Shown here one piece after another: positions 54,871-63,386 of a DNA stretch of 64,000 nucleotides. The notes under the pieces are model-generated. The model had not been told where the DNA came from and did not search any database. It saw nothing but the letters and a program-made list of their open reading frames with translations. The translations under genes were made by a program, and so were the position numbers. The DNA is from Terribium retamae (GTDB lineage Bacteria > Pseudomonadota > Alphaproteobacteria > Rhizobiales > Rhizobiaceae). The stretch is taken from contig NZ_JAKREW010000020.1 in NCBI RefSeq assembly GCF_022347545.1, positions 33,808 to 97,807 on the forward strand. Direction: 5' to 3'. Position 1 is the stretch's first letter, and every line of letters starts with the position of its first letter.

Positions 54871-55869
54871 TTGACAGTCGGGCCACCCATTGCCTTCGAT
54901 GCCCGGCAGCAAGCCAAGCCACGCGTTATCGAAGGACTCGATTTGTCGACGATCAAAGCTGCCGATCCAACATTGCCAGACGACGTCATTCTGGCGGTCG
55001 AGAATCTGGAAGTCTGCTTTGCGTCGCAAGGGCGCCAACCGATCAGGGCGGTGAACGGCATCTCCTTCACGATAGCCCGCGGAGAGACGCTGGTGTTGGT
55101 TGGCGAGTCCGGCTCCGGTAAATCGGTCACCGCGATGACCCTCATGCGGCTGACCGAACATGACGGCGCCAGGATTACCGGCGGCCGCATCCTGATGCGC
55201 CTGAAGGATGGCAAGGTATCGGACCTCACGAAGCTTTCCCTGAAGGGGATCGAGCTGCTGCGCGGCTACGAGATGTCGATCGTCTTCCAGGACCCCATGT
55301 CGAGCCTGAACCCGGTTTTCACCATCGGCGACCAGACCGCCGAGGCAATCATCCGCCATCAAGGCAAGACGAAGCGCGAAGCGCGCGACATTGCGCTGGG
55401 CGTGCTGAAACTCGTGCGGGTGCCTGACGCGGCGCGACGGCTCGATCAGTACGCGCATCAGCTGTCCGGCGGCATGCGCCAGCGCGTCATGATCGCCATG
55501 GCACTGGCGTGCAGGCCGTCGCTGATGATCCTCGACGAGCCGACGACTGCGCTCGACGTGACGATCCAGGCGCAGATCCTCGACCTCGTGCGCGCACTGC
55601 AGCGCGAGATCGGCATGTCGGTGCTCTTCATCACTCACGACATGGGCGTCGTCGCCGAGATTGCGGATCGCGTCTGCGTGATGCTGAAGGGCGATATCGT
55701 CGAGACCGGCTCCGTCTACGAGATCTTCGCAGCGCCCAAGCATCCATATACCCAAGCGCTGATTTCGGCCGTGCCGCGCCTCGGCAGCATGGTGGAAAAG
55801 GACGCGCCGGAGAAATTTCCGCTGGTTGTCTACGAACCAACTCAAAAGCTCGCGGAGACGACCGCATGA
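54871..55869 (+). CDS. dppD: Peptide ABC transporter ATP-binding protein (DppD-like)
   Basis: The longest frame starts at TTG 54871 (332 residues); TTG 54943, with AAGGA upstream, would give 308 and fits the family start better. Walker A is GESGSGKS, signature QLSGGMRQRVMIA, Walker B LMILDEPTTALD, and the H-loop is in FITHDMGVVAEIAD. The C-terminal PKHPYTQALISAVPRLG is the Opp/Dpp extension. It energises DppBC together with DppF, whose ATG overlaps its stop. Confidence 0.93.
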   Translation: MTVGPPIAFDARQQAKPRVIEGLDLSTIKAADPTLPDDVILAVENLEVCFASQGRQPIRAVNGISFTIARGETLVLVGESGSGKSVTAMTLMRLTEHDGARITGGRILMRLKDGKVSDLTKLSLKGIELLRGYEMSIVFQDPMSSLNPVFTIGDQTAEAIIRHQGKTKREARDIALGVLKLVRVPDAARRLDQYAHQLSGGMRQRVMIAMALACRPSLMILDEPTTALDVTIQAQILDLVRALQREIGMSVLFITHDMGVVAEIADRVCVMLKGDIVETGSVYEIFAAPKHPYTQALISAVPRLGSMVEKDAPEKFPLVVYEPTQKLAETTA

Positions 55870-56807
55870 GCGCGCCACGCGACAAAAACGCGCCGCTGGT
55901 CGAGGTTCGCAACCTCATCACCCGCTTCGATCTGCGCGGCGGCATTTTGGGCCGCGTTTCAGGCCGGGTCCACGCCGTGGAAAATGTATCGTTCGATATC
56001 TTTCCCGGCGAGACGCTGGCGCTGGTCGGCGAGTCCGGCTGCGGAAAGTCGACAGTCGCGCGCAGCCTGATCCAGTTGGAGAAGCCGCTGTCCGGTTCCA
56101 TCCGATACGACGGGGTGGAGATGATCGGCGCACAGCATCGGGACCTTGCGCGCTTCCGCCGCGACGTCCAGATGATCTTCCAGGATCCGTTCTCGTCGCT
56201 TAATCCGCGCATGACGATTGAACAGGCGTTGATGGATCCGATGCGCGTACACCGCATGGGCACGACAAAGACGCAGCGGGCGCGCGCAGCCCAGTTGCTG
56301 GCCAAGGTCGAACTTCCCACGGAGCATCTCGAACGCTATCCGCATGCTTTCTCCGGCGGGCAGCGGCAACGTATCTGCATCGCGCGGGCGTTGGCGATGG
56401 ACCCGCGGCTGATTATCGCCGACGAAGCCGTCGCGTCGCTCGACGTAACCATCCAGGCCCAGGTCATCAACCTCCTGATGGACCTGCAACGCGAGATGCG
56501 CATCGCCCTTCTGTTCATCAGCCACGACATGGCCGTGGTCGAGCGCATCGCTCACCGTGTTGCGGTAATGTATCTCGGCGAGATTGTGGAGATCGGCGAC
56601 CGGCGCTCGGTCTTCGGCAATCCGCAACATCCCTATACACGCAAGCTCCTCTCGACCGTGCCTGTGGCCGACCCAACCCAACGCCCCGAAGGACGGGAAC
56701 CGATGGCAGACGAAATCCCCAGTGCGGTACGCAGCGTCGATTTCGTGCCAGTGGAACGGCCCATGAGACAGGTGTCGTCGACGCATTTCGTGCGCGAAGC
56801 TGCCTGA
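55866..56807 (+). CDS. dppF: Peptide ABC transporter ATP-binding protein (DppF-like)
   Basis: ATG 55866 overlaps the dppD stop (ATGA), giving 313 residues; the longer frame upstream is a shadow of dppD. Walker A is GESGCGKS, signature FSGGQRQRICIA, Walker B LIIADEAVASLD (Ala replaces the usual Pro after Asp-Glu, common in DppF), and FISHDMAVVERIAH. NPQHPYTRKLLSTVPVADP is the Opp/Dpp C-terminal motif. Confidence 0.93.
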   Translation: MSAPRDKNAPLVEVRNLITRFDLRGGILGRVSGRVHAVENVSFDIFPGETLALVGESGCGKSTVARSLIQLEKPLSGSIRYDGVEMIGAQHRDLARFRRDVQMIFQDPFSSLNPRMTIEQALMDPMRVHRMGTTKTQRARAAQLLAKVELPTEHLERYPHAFSGGQRQRICIARALAMDPRLIIADEAVASLDVTIQAQVINLLMDLQREMRIALLFISHDMAVVERIAHRVAVMYLGEIVEIGDRRSVFGNPQHPYTRKLLSTVPVADPTQRPEGREPMADEIPSAVRSVDFVPVERPMRQVSSTHFVREAA

Positions 56808-56901
56808 CCCGGGTCAAATCCGCTTATCCCTTCCGCAGGTCGCCAAGTGCTCTCTTCGAGCACATGCCGGCGATCCGCATATCCCGACATTCGAGTTTCC
56901 C

Positions 56902-58218
56902 ATGACCTTTCTTCCGCGCCTGAACCTCACCCCGCTCGACGGCCTGATCCTCGATCGCTCGACGAAGGGCTTGCCGTTCGATGCGCCGGCGCTGCGCCTC
57001 GGCGATGTCGGCGATCAGGGCTGGAATGTCCTGGAGGGCGACCTGCCGATGCCGGTCGCCATCATCCGCAGCGATCTCGTCACCGCCAACAGCGCTTGGA
57101 TGAGCGCCTTCACCAAGGCCAACAACCTGCTGATTGCCCCGCATGGCAAGACGACGATGTCACCGCATCTGTTTGACCTGCAGATCGCGGACGGCGCCTG
57201 GGCCATCACGGTCGCAACGATCCAGCAGTTGGAGGTGTGCCGGCGGTTTGGCGTGGCGCGTATCGTGCTCGCCAACCAGCCGGTCGGCGCAATGGCCATC
57301 GACGCCTGTTTCAGGGCCCTGCAGGGGGACAACCGCATCGAGCTCTATTGCCTGGCCGACAGCACCGAAGGCCTTAGGCTGCTGGCGGATGGCGCGCGCC
57401 GCAACTTGCCCCCGGAAGACAACCCCATGCGCGTGCTGGTGGAGATCGGTTTCGTCGGCGGACGCACCGGTGTCCGCTCGCCGGAAGAGGCCCTGGATAT
57501 AGCGCGCGCAGTCGTCGCCACACCCGGACTTGTGCTTGCCGGGTTTGAATGTTTCGAGGGTCTGCTCGCGACGCCGCGGGAAGCCGACGGCCTGATCGAC
57601 ACTGTCGCCACCGTCGCCGGCATCGCTCTGGCGGAAGGTCTGTTCGGTCCTGAGGACCAGCCAGGGAATCAAATCGTCATCAGCGCGGGAGGTTCAAGCT
57701 TCTTCGACCGCGTCGGCGAGCGATTCGACCGTGCCGTGTTCTCGCAGCCGGTTTTGCGGGTGCTGCGGTCAGGTTGCTACCTGACCCACGATTCGATCGG
57801 CTACGCCTCGGCATTCAAACGCATCGTGAGCCAAACCACGCTCCAGCTTCCGCCGGGCGGATTGACCGCCGCGCTCGAAGTCTGGGCCTATGTGCAGTCG
57901 CGACCGGAGAGCGGCCGCGCCATTCTGACGATGGGGAAACGCGATGTCGGCATCGACACGGGCATGCCCGTGCCGTTGCGCTGGTATCGGCCGGGCGGCG
58001 GGATGCCAGGCCCGCAAGTCATGCCGGCTGACCACGTCGTCCTGACGCTGAGTGATCAGCATTGTCATCTGGACATACCGCAGGACAGCCCGTTGCGGGT
58101 GGGCGACATGGTCGGCTTTGGCAACGGCCACCCGTGCACGACCTTCGACAAATGGTCGATGCTTCTCCTGGTCGACGAAAAGTACCAGGTGTTACAAGCG
58201 CTCAAGACATTTTTTTGA
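56902..58218 (+). CDS. PLP-dependent D-serine dehydratase / D-threonine aldolase-like enzyme
   Basis: The product is 438 residues with the alanine-racemase type III fold. The PLP lysine is in LIAPHGKTTMSPHLF; VEIGFVGGRTGVRSPEEALD and FECFEGLL follow in the barrel. The C-terminal domain has the metal-site pattern DQHCHLD and GNGHPCTTFDKW (His and Cys) typical of the D-serine dehydratase-like domain. Members deaminate or cleave D-amino acids. As the last gene of the rightward arm it would use D-amino acids freed from imported peptides. Confidence 0.85.
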   Translation: MTFLPRLNLTPLDGLILDRSTKGLPFDAPALRLGDVGDQGWNVLEGDLPMPVAIIRSDLVTANSAWMSAFTKANNLLIAPHGKTTMSPHLFDLQIADGAWAITVATIQQLEVCRRFGVARIVLANQPVGAMAIDACFRALQGDNRIELYCLADSTEGLRLLADGARRNLPPEDNPMRVLVEIGFVGGRTGVRSPEEALDIARAVVATPGLVLAGFECFEGLLATPREADGLIDTVATVAGIALAEGLFGPEDQPGNQIVISAGGSSFFDRVGERFDRAVFSQPVLRVLRSGCYLTHDSIGYASAFKRIVSQTTLQLPPGGLTAALEVWAYVQSRPESGRAILTMGKRDVGIDTGMPVPLRWYRPGGGMPGPQVMPADHVVLTLSDQHCHLDIPQDSPLRVGDMVGFGNGHPCTTFDKWSMLLLVDEKYQVLQALKTFF

Positions 58219-58271
58219 GATCAGGTGCCCGCTTGGTGTCACAAGATGGCGCCTTATAGCATGGACAGAGG

Positions 58272-58291
58272 GCCCGCCTAAGCCGGCGGGC
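58272..58291. terminator. Bidirectional terminator-like hairpin between convergent genes
   Basis: GCCCGCC-TAAGCC-GGCGGGC forms a 7-bp GC stem in the 98-bp gap where the rightward PLP-enzyme gene meets the leftward hydrolase gene. There is no long T run, so termination may be moderate. Confidence 0.5.
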
Positions 58292-58316
58292 TCCTGTGTT
58301 GGCGAGGCCGCGCCGC

Positions 58317-59207
58317 TCACGGCGTTCCCAAGAATCCGCTCAGGACCTTCGCCACCTTTTCTGGGAACTCCCAGAACATGTTATGGCCGGCGCCGGCGAA
58401 GGCTTCGAATTTCGCGGATGGATAGGCTTTCTTCAAAGCATCCTGATGCTTCACGTCGAAAAGCTGGTCCTGGTCGCCCCAGAAGATCATCACCGGCGCC
58501 TTGATGGTCGGTGCCAGGCTGCTGAAGTCGTAAGCCGACAGCCCCCACATGACGCCGTGCCAGACCTTGATCGGAACCGCGGCGCTCTCGGCCCGCTCGC
58601 GGTCGATATAGTCCTTGTCCACCGGATTGGGGTTCCAATACCAGTCGATCATGAACTTCCCGTTGGGGTCGATGGGAGCCCGCAGCGGCATGATGTTGTC
58701 CCACAGCCAGGAACCCGGCCCGCCGCCGGGCTTCATCGATGACGACACCAGAACCAGATGGTCGACTTTGTCGGGATGGGTTGCCGCAAGCATCTGCGCG
58801 GTCATCGATCCCAGCGAGTGTCCGACGACATCGGCTTTCTTCACACCAACCGCGTCGAGGAAGAGCGATGCATCGTCTGCCAGATCGGTGATGGCATAAC
58901 AGCAATCCGGCACGCTCGATTTTCCGTGCCCGCGCAGATCGATGGCGAACACATGCCTCGATTTCAGATAGGGCGCCAGCAACGACCAGCTGCGGCTGTT
59001 GTCAGTATAGCCATGAATGAGCAGCAACGGCTTGCCGGTCGTATCGCCCATCTCGACATAGGCAACCCTCTGGCCATTCGGCAGATCAACGCTTTTCTTC
59101 GCACCTGCCCATTCCGCCTGGCTCGGAACCGGAATTTCCTCTGCATCCGCCGCGACCGGCAGTGCCAGAAGCAACACGGCCAGAGCCAAGCTGCGCATGG
59201 AAACCAT
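58317..59207 (-). CDS. Exported alpha/beta hydrolase
   Basis: ATG 59207 has AGGAGGACAGGAT directly upstream, giving 296 residues; the long frame upstream is rejected. A signal peptide covers residues 1-22 (MVSMRSLALAVLLLALPVAA). The fold shows the oxyanion region LLLIHGYTDNSRSW, the nucleophile Ser in VGHSLGSMTAQ, an Asp in IFWGDQDQLFD and His in FAGAGHNMFWEF. The substrate cannot be told. Confidence 0.92.
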   Translation of the reverse strand: MVSMRSLALAVLLLALPVAADAEEIPVPSQAEWAGAKKSVDLPNGQRVAYVEMGDTTGKPLLLIHGYTDNSRSWSLLAPYLKSRHVFAIDLRGHGKSSVPDCCYAITDLADDASLFLDAVGVKKADVVGHSLGSMTAQMLAATHPDKVDHLVLVSSSMKPGGGPGSWLWDNIMPLRAPIDPNGKFMIDWYWNPNPVDKDYIDRERAESAAVPIKVWHGVMWGLSAYDFSSLAPTIKAPVMIFWGDQDQLFDVKHQDALKKAYPSAKFEAFAGAGHNMFWEFPEKVAKVLSGFLGTP

Positions 59208-59340
59208 ATCCTGTCCTCCTCCATTTTTCGGGAAGGATGCTGGCAATCGCATCCGCATCCTGTGCCGCCGGCGACATTGGCCGTCGCACGCGACTTCCGG
59301 ATCCCCCGCATGCGGAGCGGGGCTACGAGGTCTGCGGCCG

Positions 59341-60399
59341 TCAGTCTCCCGTGCCGCCTGTATGCAATTCGGTTCGACCTTCCGCCGCGACCTGTGCCAG
59401 ATCGAGCACCTTTTGAAGTTCTGCCGCATGGCGGAACGACGGTTGCGGTTGCGCGCCGGAACGAACGGCATCAGCAAAGCGCTGATAGTTGGTCGGCACG
59501 GTCCCGGCATCCAGCGTTTCCCAGACTGCATTCTCGACCTTGTCACCGAGACAGGCTCTCAGTTCCGAACCATTCAAGTTGTGGACGACCTCTATCCCGC
59601 CTTTGTCGCCATACAAGCGCAGGCGCAGTTCGTTCAGATGGCCGGTTGCCCACCGGCTGGCGTGAACGACCCCGAGCGCGCCGTTGCTGAACTCCAATGC
59701 CATGGTGAAGCTGTCATTCGCATCCAACGCATATTCGCCGACCCTGTTGCCCGGTGCTTTGTCAAAGGCCTTGAGCCTGCAGAACACATTGTCGATGCCA
59801 AGACCGGCGCCGTAGCTTGCGAAATCCAGAATATGGATGCCGACATCGCCTAGCACACCGTTGGACCCATGGCCGCGCGACAGACGCCACAGCCACTTCG
59901 GGTCGGTTCGCCAATCGCCCCAGAACTTGGAAACCAGCCAACTCTGCAGATAAGACGCTTCGACATGCTTGATGGAACCGATTTCACCCGCAAGGACCAT
60001 TGCCCTGGCTTTCTGCAGCGGCGCCACGTTGCGATAGGTCAGGTTCACCATGTTGATGATACCGGCCCGCTCGGCGGCCGTGGCCATCTCGTCGGCTTTG
60101 GCATGGTTTTCCGCCAGGGGTTTTTCGCACAAGACCGGCCTGCCCGCGGCAATCAGCGCCAGCGTGGTCGGGTGATGGACGGCGTCGGGAGTTACGTTGG
60201 CCACGGCATCGAACCTGCCCCAGTCCAATGCGGCCTCCAGCGAGGTAAAATGGTTGGGAATGCCATAGGTTTGCGAGAATGCATCGACACGGCCACGGTC
60301 AACATCGACCGCCCCAACCAGTTCAACGCCCTCGACTCTGGAAAATTGCCTGGCGTGCTCTCCGGCCATCCAGCCAGTGCCGAGTATTAAGAGCTGCAT
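59341..60399 (-). CDS. Gfo/Idh/MocA family NAD(P)-dependent oxidoreductase
   Basis: ATG 60399 (MQLLILGTGWMAGEHARQFS) gives 352 residues; the longer frame extends without support. The Rossmann motif is GTGWMAG, then VGAVDVDRGRVDAFSQTYG; the family motif is VLCEKPLAENHAKADEMATA with the catalytic Lys, and GHGSNGVLGDVGIHILDFAS. The enzyme oxidises or reduces a sugar or cyclitol; the substrate is unknown. Downstream lies the divergent start of the hydrolase region. Confidence 0.92.
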   Translation of the reverse strand: MQLLILGTGWMAGEHARQFSRVEGVELVGAVDVDRGRVDAFSQTYGIPNHFTSLEAALDWGRFDAVANVTPDAVHHPTTLALIAAGRPVLCEKPLAENHAKADEMATAAERAGIINMVNLTYRNVAPLQKARAMVLAGEIGSIKHVEASYLQSWLVSKFWGDWRTDPKWLWRLSRGHGSNGVLGDVGIHILDFASYGAGLGIDNVFCRLKAFDKAPGNRVGEYALDANDSFTMALEFSNGALGVVHASRWATGHLNELRLRLYGDKGGIEVVHNLNGSELRACLGDKVENAVWETLDAGTVPTNYQRFADAVRSGAQPQPSFRHAAELQKVLDLAQVAAEGRTELHTGGTGD

Positions 60400-60648
60400 G
60401 TCTTGGACCCCTCTCCGAACCGAGCCTGACAGGGGGCGCCTTATTGCCGGTGCGCAGCACCCCTCCGATGGTAACCCCGGGAAGAACATCGGGTTCCCTT
60501 GAGGCGAGACGGCGCCAAGTTCTCGGTTGACGAAGGCGAAAGCCTCACGGCCCGGATGCAGATAGCACCGGGTGCGCTCCATGATGCCGGCGCTTATGAC
60601 GCAAAAAGCCGAAGATCACGATGACCTACGACCGGCCCGAGCCGCTGC

Positions 60649-60984
60649 TCACATCCGATACGCGATCGCTGTCGCCTCCAGGCCGGGCAGCAGGCCACAG
60701 CGGTCGAGCAACCCGGTCGGCGCATATTTCAACTTATAGACACCCGAGGCGCCTATTGCCGCCGCTTCGTTCTGCAAGGCCTTCAAGGCCTCCTCATCCG
60801 ACGGGAGCGGGTCAATGAGGCTGTGCGCGCAAACCATGGCGCTCACACGCTGCATGATCGAAGCGTGCAACGGCAGATCTGGAGCGACGGTGACATTGCT
60901 GCTGCCGATGACCAGCCTGGAGGGCGGCGACGCGCAACCCGCCAATGCCAAGACAATTGCGACACAAGCTACAGCGATGCGCAT
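60649..60984 (-). CDS. Small lipoprotein
   Basis: The product is 111 residues. MRIAVACVAIVLALAGCASP contains a lipobox (LAGC), so the mature protein begins at Cys17 and is lipid-anchored. The rest is a short alpha/beta domain (SNVTVAPDLPLHASIMQRVS, AIGASGVYKLKYAP). The YKL-type end resembles small outer membrane lipoproteins of rhizobia with no known role. The 249 bp downstream to 60400 show no gene. Confidence 0.75.
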   Translation of the reverse strand: MRIAVACVAIVLALAGCASPPSRLVIGSSNVTVAPDLPLHASIMQRVSAMVCAHSLIDPLPSDEEALKALQNEAAAIGASGVYKLKYAPTGLLDRCGLLPGLEATAIAYRM

Positions 60985-61143
60985 CGGGCCATCCTCCGCA
61001 ATGCCTCATCTTTGCAGCTACGAAGTCGATTGGGTAGCGATTCCAGCAACCCGAGAAGCGACAACAATTTAAAGGGAGTATGCCCAACGGTCGTTCGACG
61101 TGTCGACGGCTTGCTTCCGCGCGAACCATCGGAAGAAAGCAAA

Positions 61144-61184
61144 GCCCGTCTGCTACTTTTGTAGGCGTTAACCTGCAGACGGGC
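61144..61184. other. Inverted repeat in non-coding gap
   Basis: GCCCGTCTGC (61144-61153) pairs with GCAGACGGGC (61175-61184), with a 21-nt loop. It lies in the 322-bp gap 60985-61306 between the lipoprotein and MFS genes; the rest of this gap holds no supported gene or RNA. Confidence 0.4.
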
Positions 61185-61306
61185 CTGCTCCGTACGACGG
61201 TGCACCCCGCACGATCAGAGCAGGCCAACGATATAGCTTTGTTCAGCCAGTGAAATTGTACTTTGTGACAATAACCCCACGGTATCGGTCATGCTCGGCG
61301 CCGGGA

Positions 61307-62554
61307 CTATCCGGCCTCATCGCCCGAAAGGTTCGCCGCCACGCCGCACAGCCCCGACATCGCAAGGGCTGAAAGCGCGCAGGCCAGAAGCAGGACTGAA
61401 CAGGCGATCAGCACGGCGGTCGAGCCGAAAGCCTCCAATGCGGCACCCGTGACCAGTGCAGCCAGCGGCGCGCCAAGCAGCACAAGGCTCATCGAGATAC
61501 CGATGACATTGGCACGCAGATCCTTCGGCACGCTCGACTGCAGCAGTGTCGCGAAGACCGGCGACAAGGGACCCGCGGCGATGCCCAGCATTGCACCGGA
61601 GGCGATCATGATCGGCACGGAGCGACCGAACAGCAGAAGGGCAACGCCGGCCGCGAGCCCGGCAAACGCTGCCGAGAAGATACCGCGCAGCGATGGCGCC
61701 TGACTGGCGAGGGCCAAAGCGAGGTTGGACACGATGGCGCCGGCCGAAGCAGCAGCCAGGAACAAGCCAAGCAGTGCCGCGGACCGTCCCTCCATGCGCA
61801 GGATTGCCGGCAGCGCGATGCCTTCGACGGCCACAAAGACGCTGGTGCCGATGCCGGCGAGAATGAGGGCGGAACGCAAAGTCGGCTGGCCGACGATGAA
61901 GCCGAGGCCGGCCCTCATCTGGGTGAATGTGGATCCGGCGATGTGACGCAAACGAAAGCGCGGCAGGCTGGCAGCCACCAGAATGGCGGCCAACAGGTTG
62001 ATCGCGGCGATGATCCACAAAAGCACCGTCGTGCTGGTGACGGCGACCAGGAATGCGGCAATCGCCGGCCCGGCAATCGCGGCACCGTTGTCGACAAGGT
62101 CGTCGATGGCGTTTGCGCGCATCAACGGCAGGCGCGCCAGCCGGGCGATCTCCGGCACGCGGGCCTCGATGGCGATACCGCCCGGCCCGTCCAATACGGC
62201 GCCCAACAGGGCGAGCATGGCAAGAACCCCGATGGTGAGCAGGCCGGCATCGTAAGCGCCAGCGGCGGCAAGCGCAGCCGCAGCGCCCATCGCCACCGAG
62301 ACCAGCGCCATGCGGCGTATGCCGATCCGCTCGGCGACGATGCCGCCGAAAGCCGAGCCGGCTATGGCCGGAAACAAGGTGAGCGCCGCAATGACGCCCA
62401 TCCAGCCGGCACTGCCGGTCAGGTCGTAGACCAGCCAGGGATAGATCACGGCGGTGATCGCATTGGCCAGGTTGACGGTGACGCTGGCGAGCTGCAGCCC
62501 GGCATAAGGCCAGATCGTGCGCGCCGGCCGCAGGGCTTTTCGGTCGTCAGCCAT
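61307..62554 (-). CDS. Major facilitator superfamily transporter
   Basis: The product is 415 residues with about 12 hydrophobic segments. The loop 2-3 motif region is IAGSAFGGIVAERIGIRRMA, as expected for MFS drug efflux members. LINLANAITAVIYPWLVYDL begins the N-terminal half. It is 12 bp downstream of the TetR gene, so regulator and exporter form one unit, perhaps for drug efflux. Substrate unknown. Confidence 0.9.
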   Translation of the reverse strand: MADDRKALRPARTIWPYAGLQLASVTVNLANAITAVIYPWLVYDLTGSAGWMGVIAALTLFPAIAGSAFGGIVAERIGIRRMALVSVAMGAAAALAAAGAYDAGLLTIGVLAMLALLGAVLDGPGGIAIEARVPEIARLARLPLMRANAIDDLVDNGAAIAGPAIAAFLVAVTSTTVLLWIIAAINLLAAILVAASLPRFRLRHIAGSTFTQMRAGLGFIVGQPTLRSALILAGIGTSVFVAVEGIALPAILRMEGRSAALLGLFLAAASAGAIVSNLALALASQAPSLRGIFSAAFAGLAAGVALLLFGRSVPIMIASGAMLGIAAGPLSPVFATLLQSSVPKDLRANVIGISMSLVLLGAPLAALVTGAALEAFGSTAVLIACSVLLLACALSALAMSGLCGVAANLSGDEAG

Positions 62555-62566
62555 GATGACCCGCGA

Positions 62567-63202
62567 TTATCCTTGTGACGAAGTCGCCGACAACAAGTCG
62601 CCGGCGCCGCCCGGCCGTAGGAAGCGGGTGATGAGAAGCCGCAGCATCGGCCGCTGCTCGAGGGGGTTGAAACCGGGATCGATGGCAACCCGGCTGAAGA
62701 CGCCGTCGACCAGGGCTGCGATCCAGCGGGCGCTGTCGGCGGGGTCGAGTGTCGGATCGACCTGGCCACGGGCTGCCGCGTTGCGTAACAATGTGTTCAA
62801 CGCGGTCTGCAGCTCATTGTCATTCTTTGTTACGAGCTTGCCGATCTCCTCGTCGCGCATCGCCTCGGCTGCGATCTCCAGCGCCAGCTTGAGATAGATC
62901 GGGTCGGAAGCGAGCTCGAGCACGATGTCCATGAAGTCCAGCAGCTCGGCAAACAGATCCGTCGCCTGGGTGGTGCCCTCGAAATAATCGGCGGTCTGAC
63001 GCCGCTCTTCCTCGACGATGGCGGCGATGATCGCCTGCTTGTTGGGGAAATAATAAAAGAGATTGCCGGGGCTCATGCCTGCTTCGGCACAGATCTCCGC
63101 GGTAGAGGTGCGGTGAAACCCCTTTTGCGCGAAGCAGGTGACGGCTGCCTGTAAAATCTGTTGGCGCTTCGCCTCATGCCTCTCGGGGTCGACCTTGCGC
63201 AT
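62567..63202 (-). CDS. TetR/AcrR-family regulator
   Basis: The product is 211 residues. The HTH is KRQQILQAAVTCFAQKGFHR, TSTAEICAEAGMSPGNLFYY, FPNKQAI; a C-terminal ligand-binding domain follows (LLDFMDIVLELASDPIYLKL). Two palindromes TAGA(C/T)-N6-GTCTA in the divergent region to the HlyD gene are its likely operators, giving self-regulation and control of the efflux genes on both sides. Confidence 0.93.
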   Translation of the reverse strand: MRKVDPERHEAKRQQILQAAVTCFAQKGFHRTSTAEICAEAGMSPGNLFYYFPNKQAIIAAIVEEERRQTADYFEGTTQATDLFAELLDFMDIVLELASDPIYLKLALEIAAEAMRDEEIGKLVTKNDNELQTALNTLLRNAAARGQVDPTLDPADSARWIAALVDGVFSRVAIDPGFNPLEQRPMLRLLITRFLRPGGAGDLLSATSSQG

Positions 63203-63229
63203 CCCGCCTCAATTCCGCCTTTTTATTTC

Positions 63230-63245
63230 TAGACCACTCAGTCTA
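63230..63245. promoter_or_regulatory. TetR operator candidate 1
   Basis: TAGACCACTCAGTCTA is an inverted repeat (TAGAC/GTCTA) with a 6-bp centre, 28 bp before the tetR start. Flanking bases (TTATTTC and AATAAA) extend the symmetry. Confidence 0.6.
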
Positions 63246-63321
63246 ATAAATGGCGACGTGTGCCATGTCAACGTATAAATCGGCATATTTCGGCGACTTG
63301 ACACTTCGCAGAGTCATTTAT

Positions 63322-63337
63322 TAGATCGACTAGTCTA
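63322..63337. promoter_or_regulatory. TetR operator candidate 2
   Basis: TAGATCGACTAGTCTA shares the TAGA-Y-N6-GTCTA pattern and sits in a longer perfect palindrome with arms TTTATTAGA (63317-63325) and TCTAATAAA (63334-63342). It is 50 bp before the HlyD start. Confidence 0.62.
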
Positions 63338-63386
63338 ATAAATAAGTGAGCGGCGGGGGACGCCGCAGATATAGGCGACAGCACTC

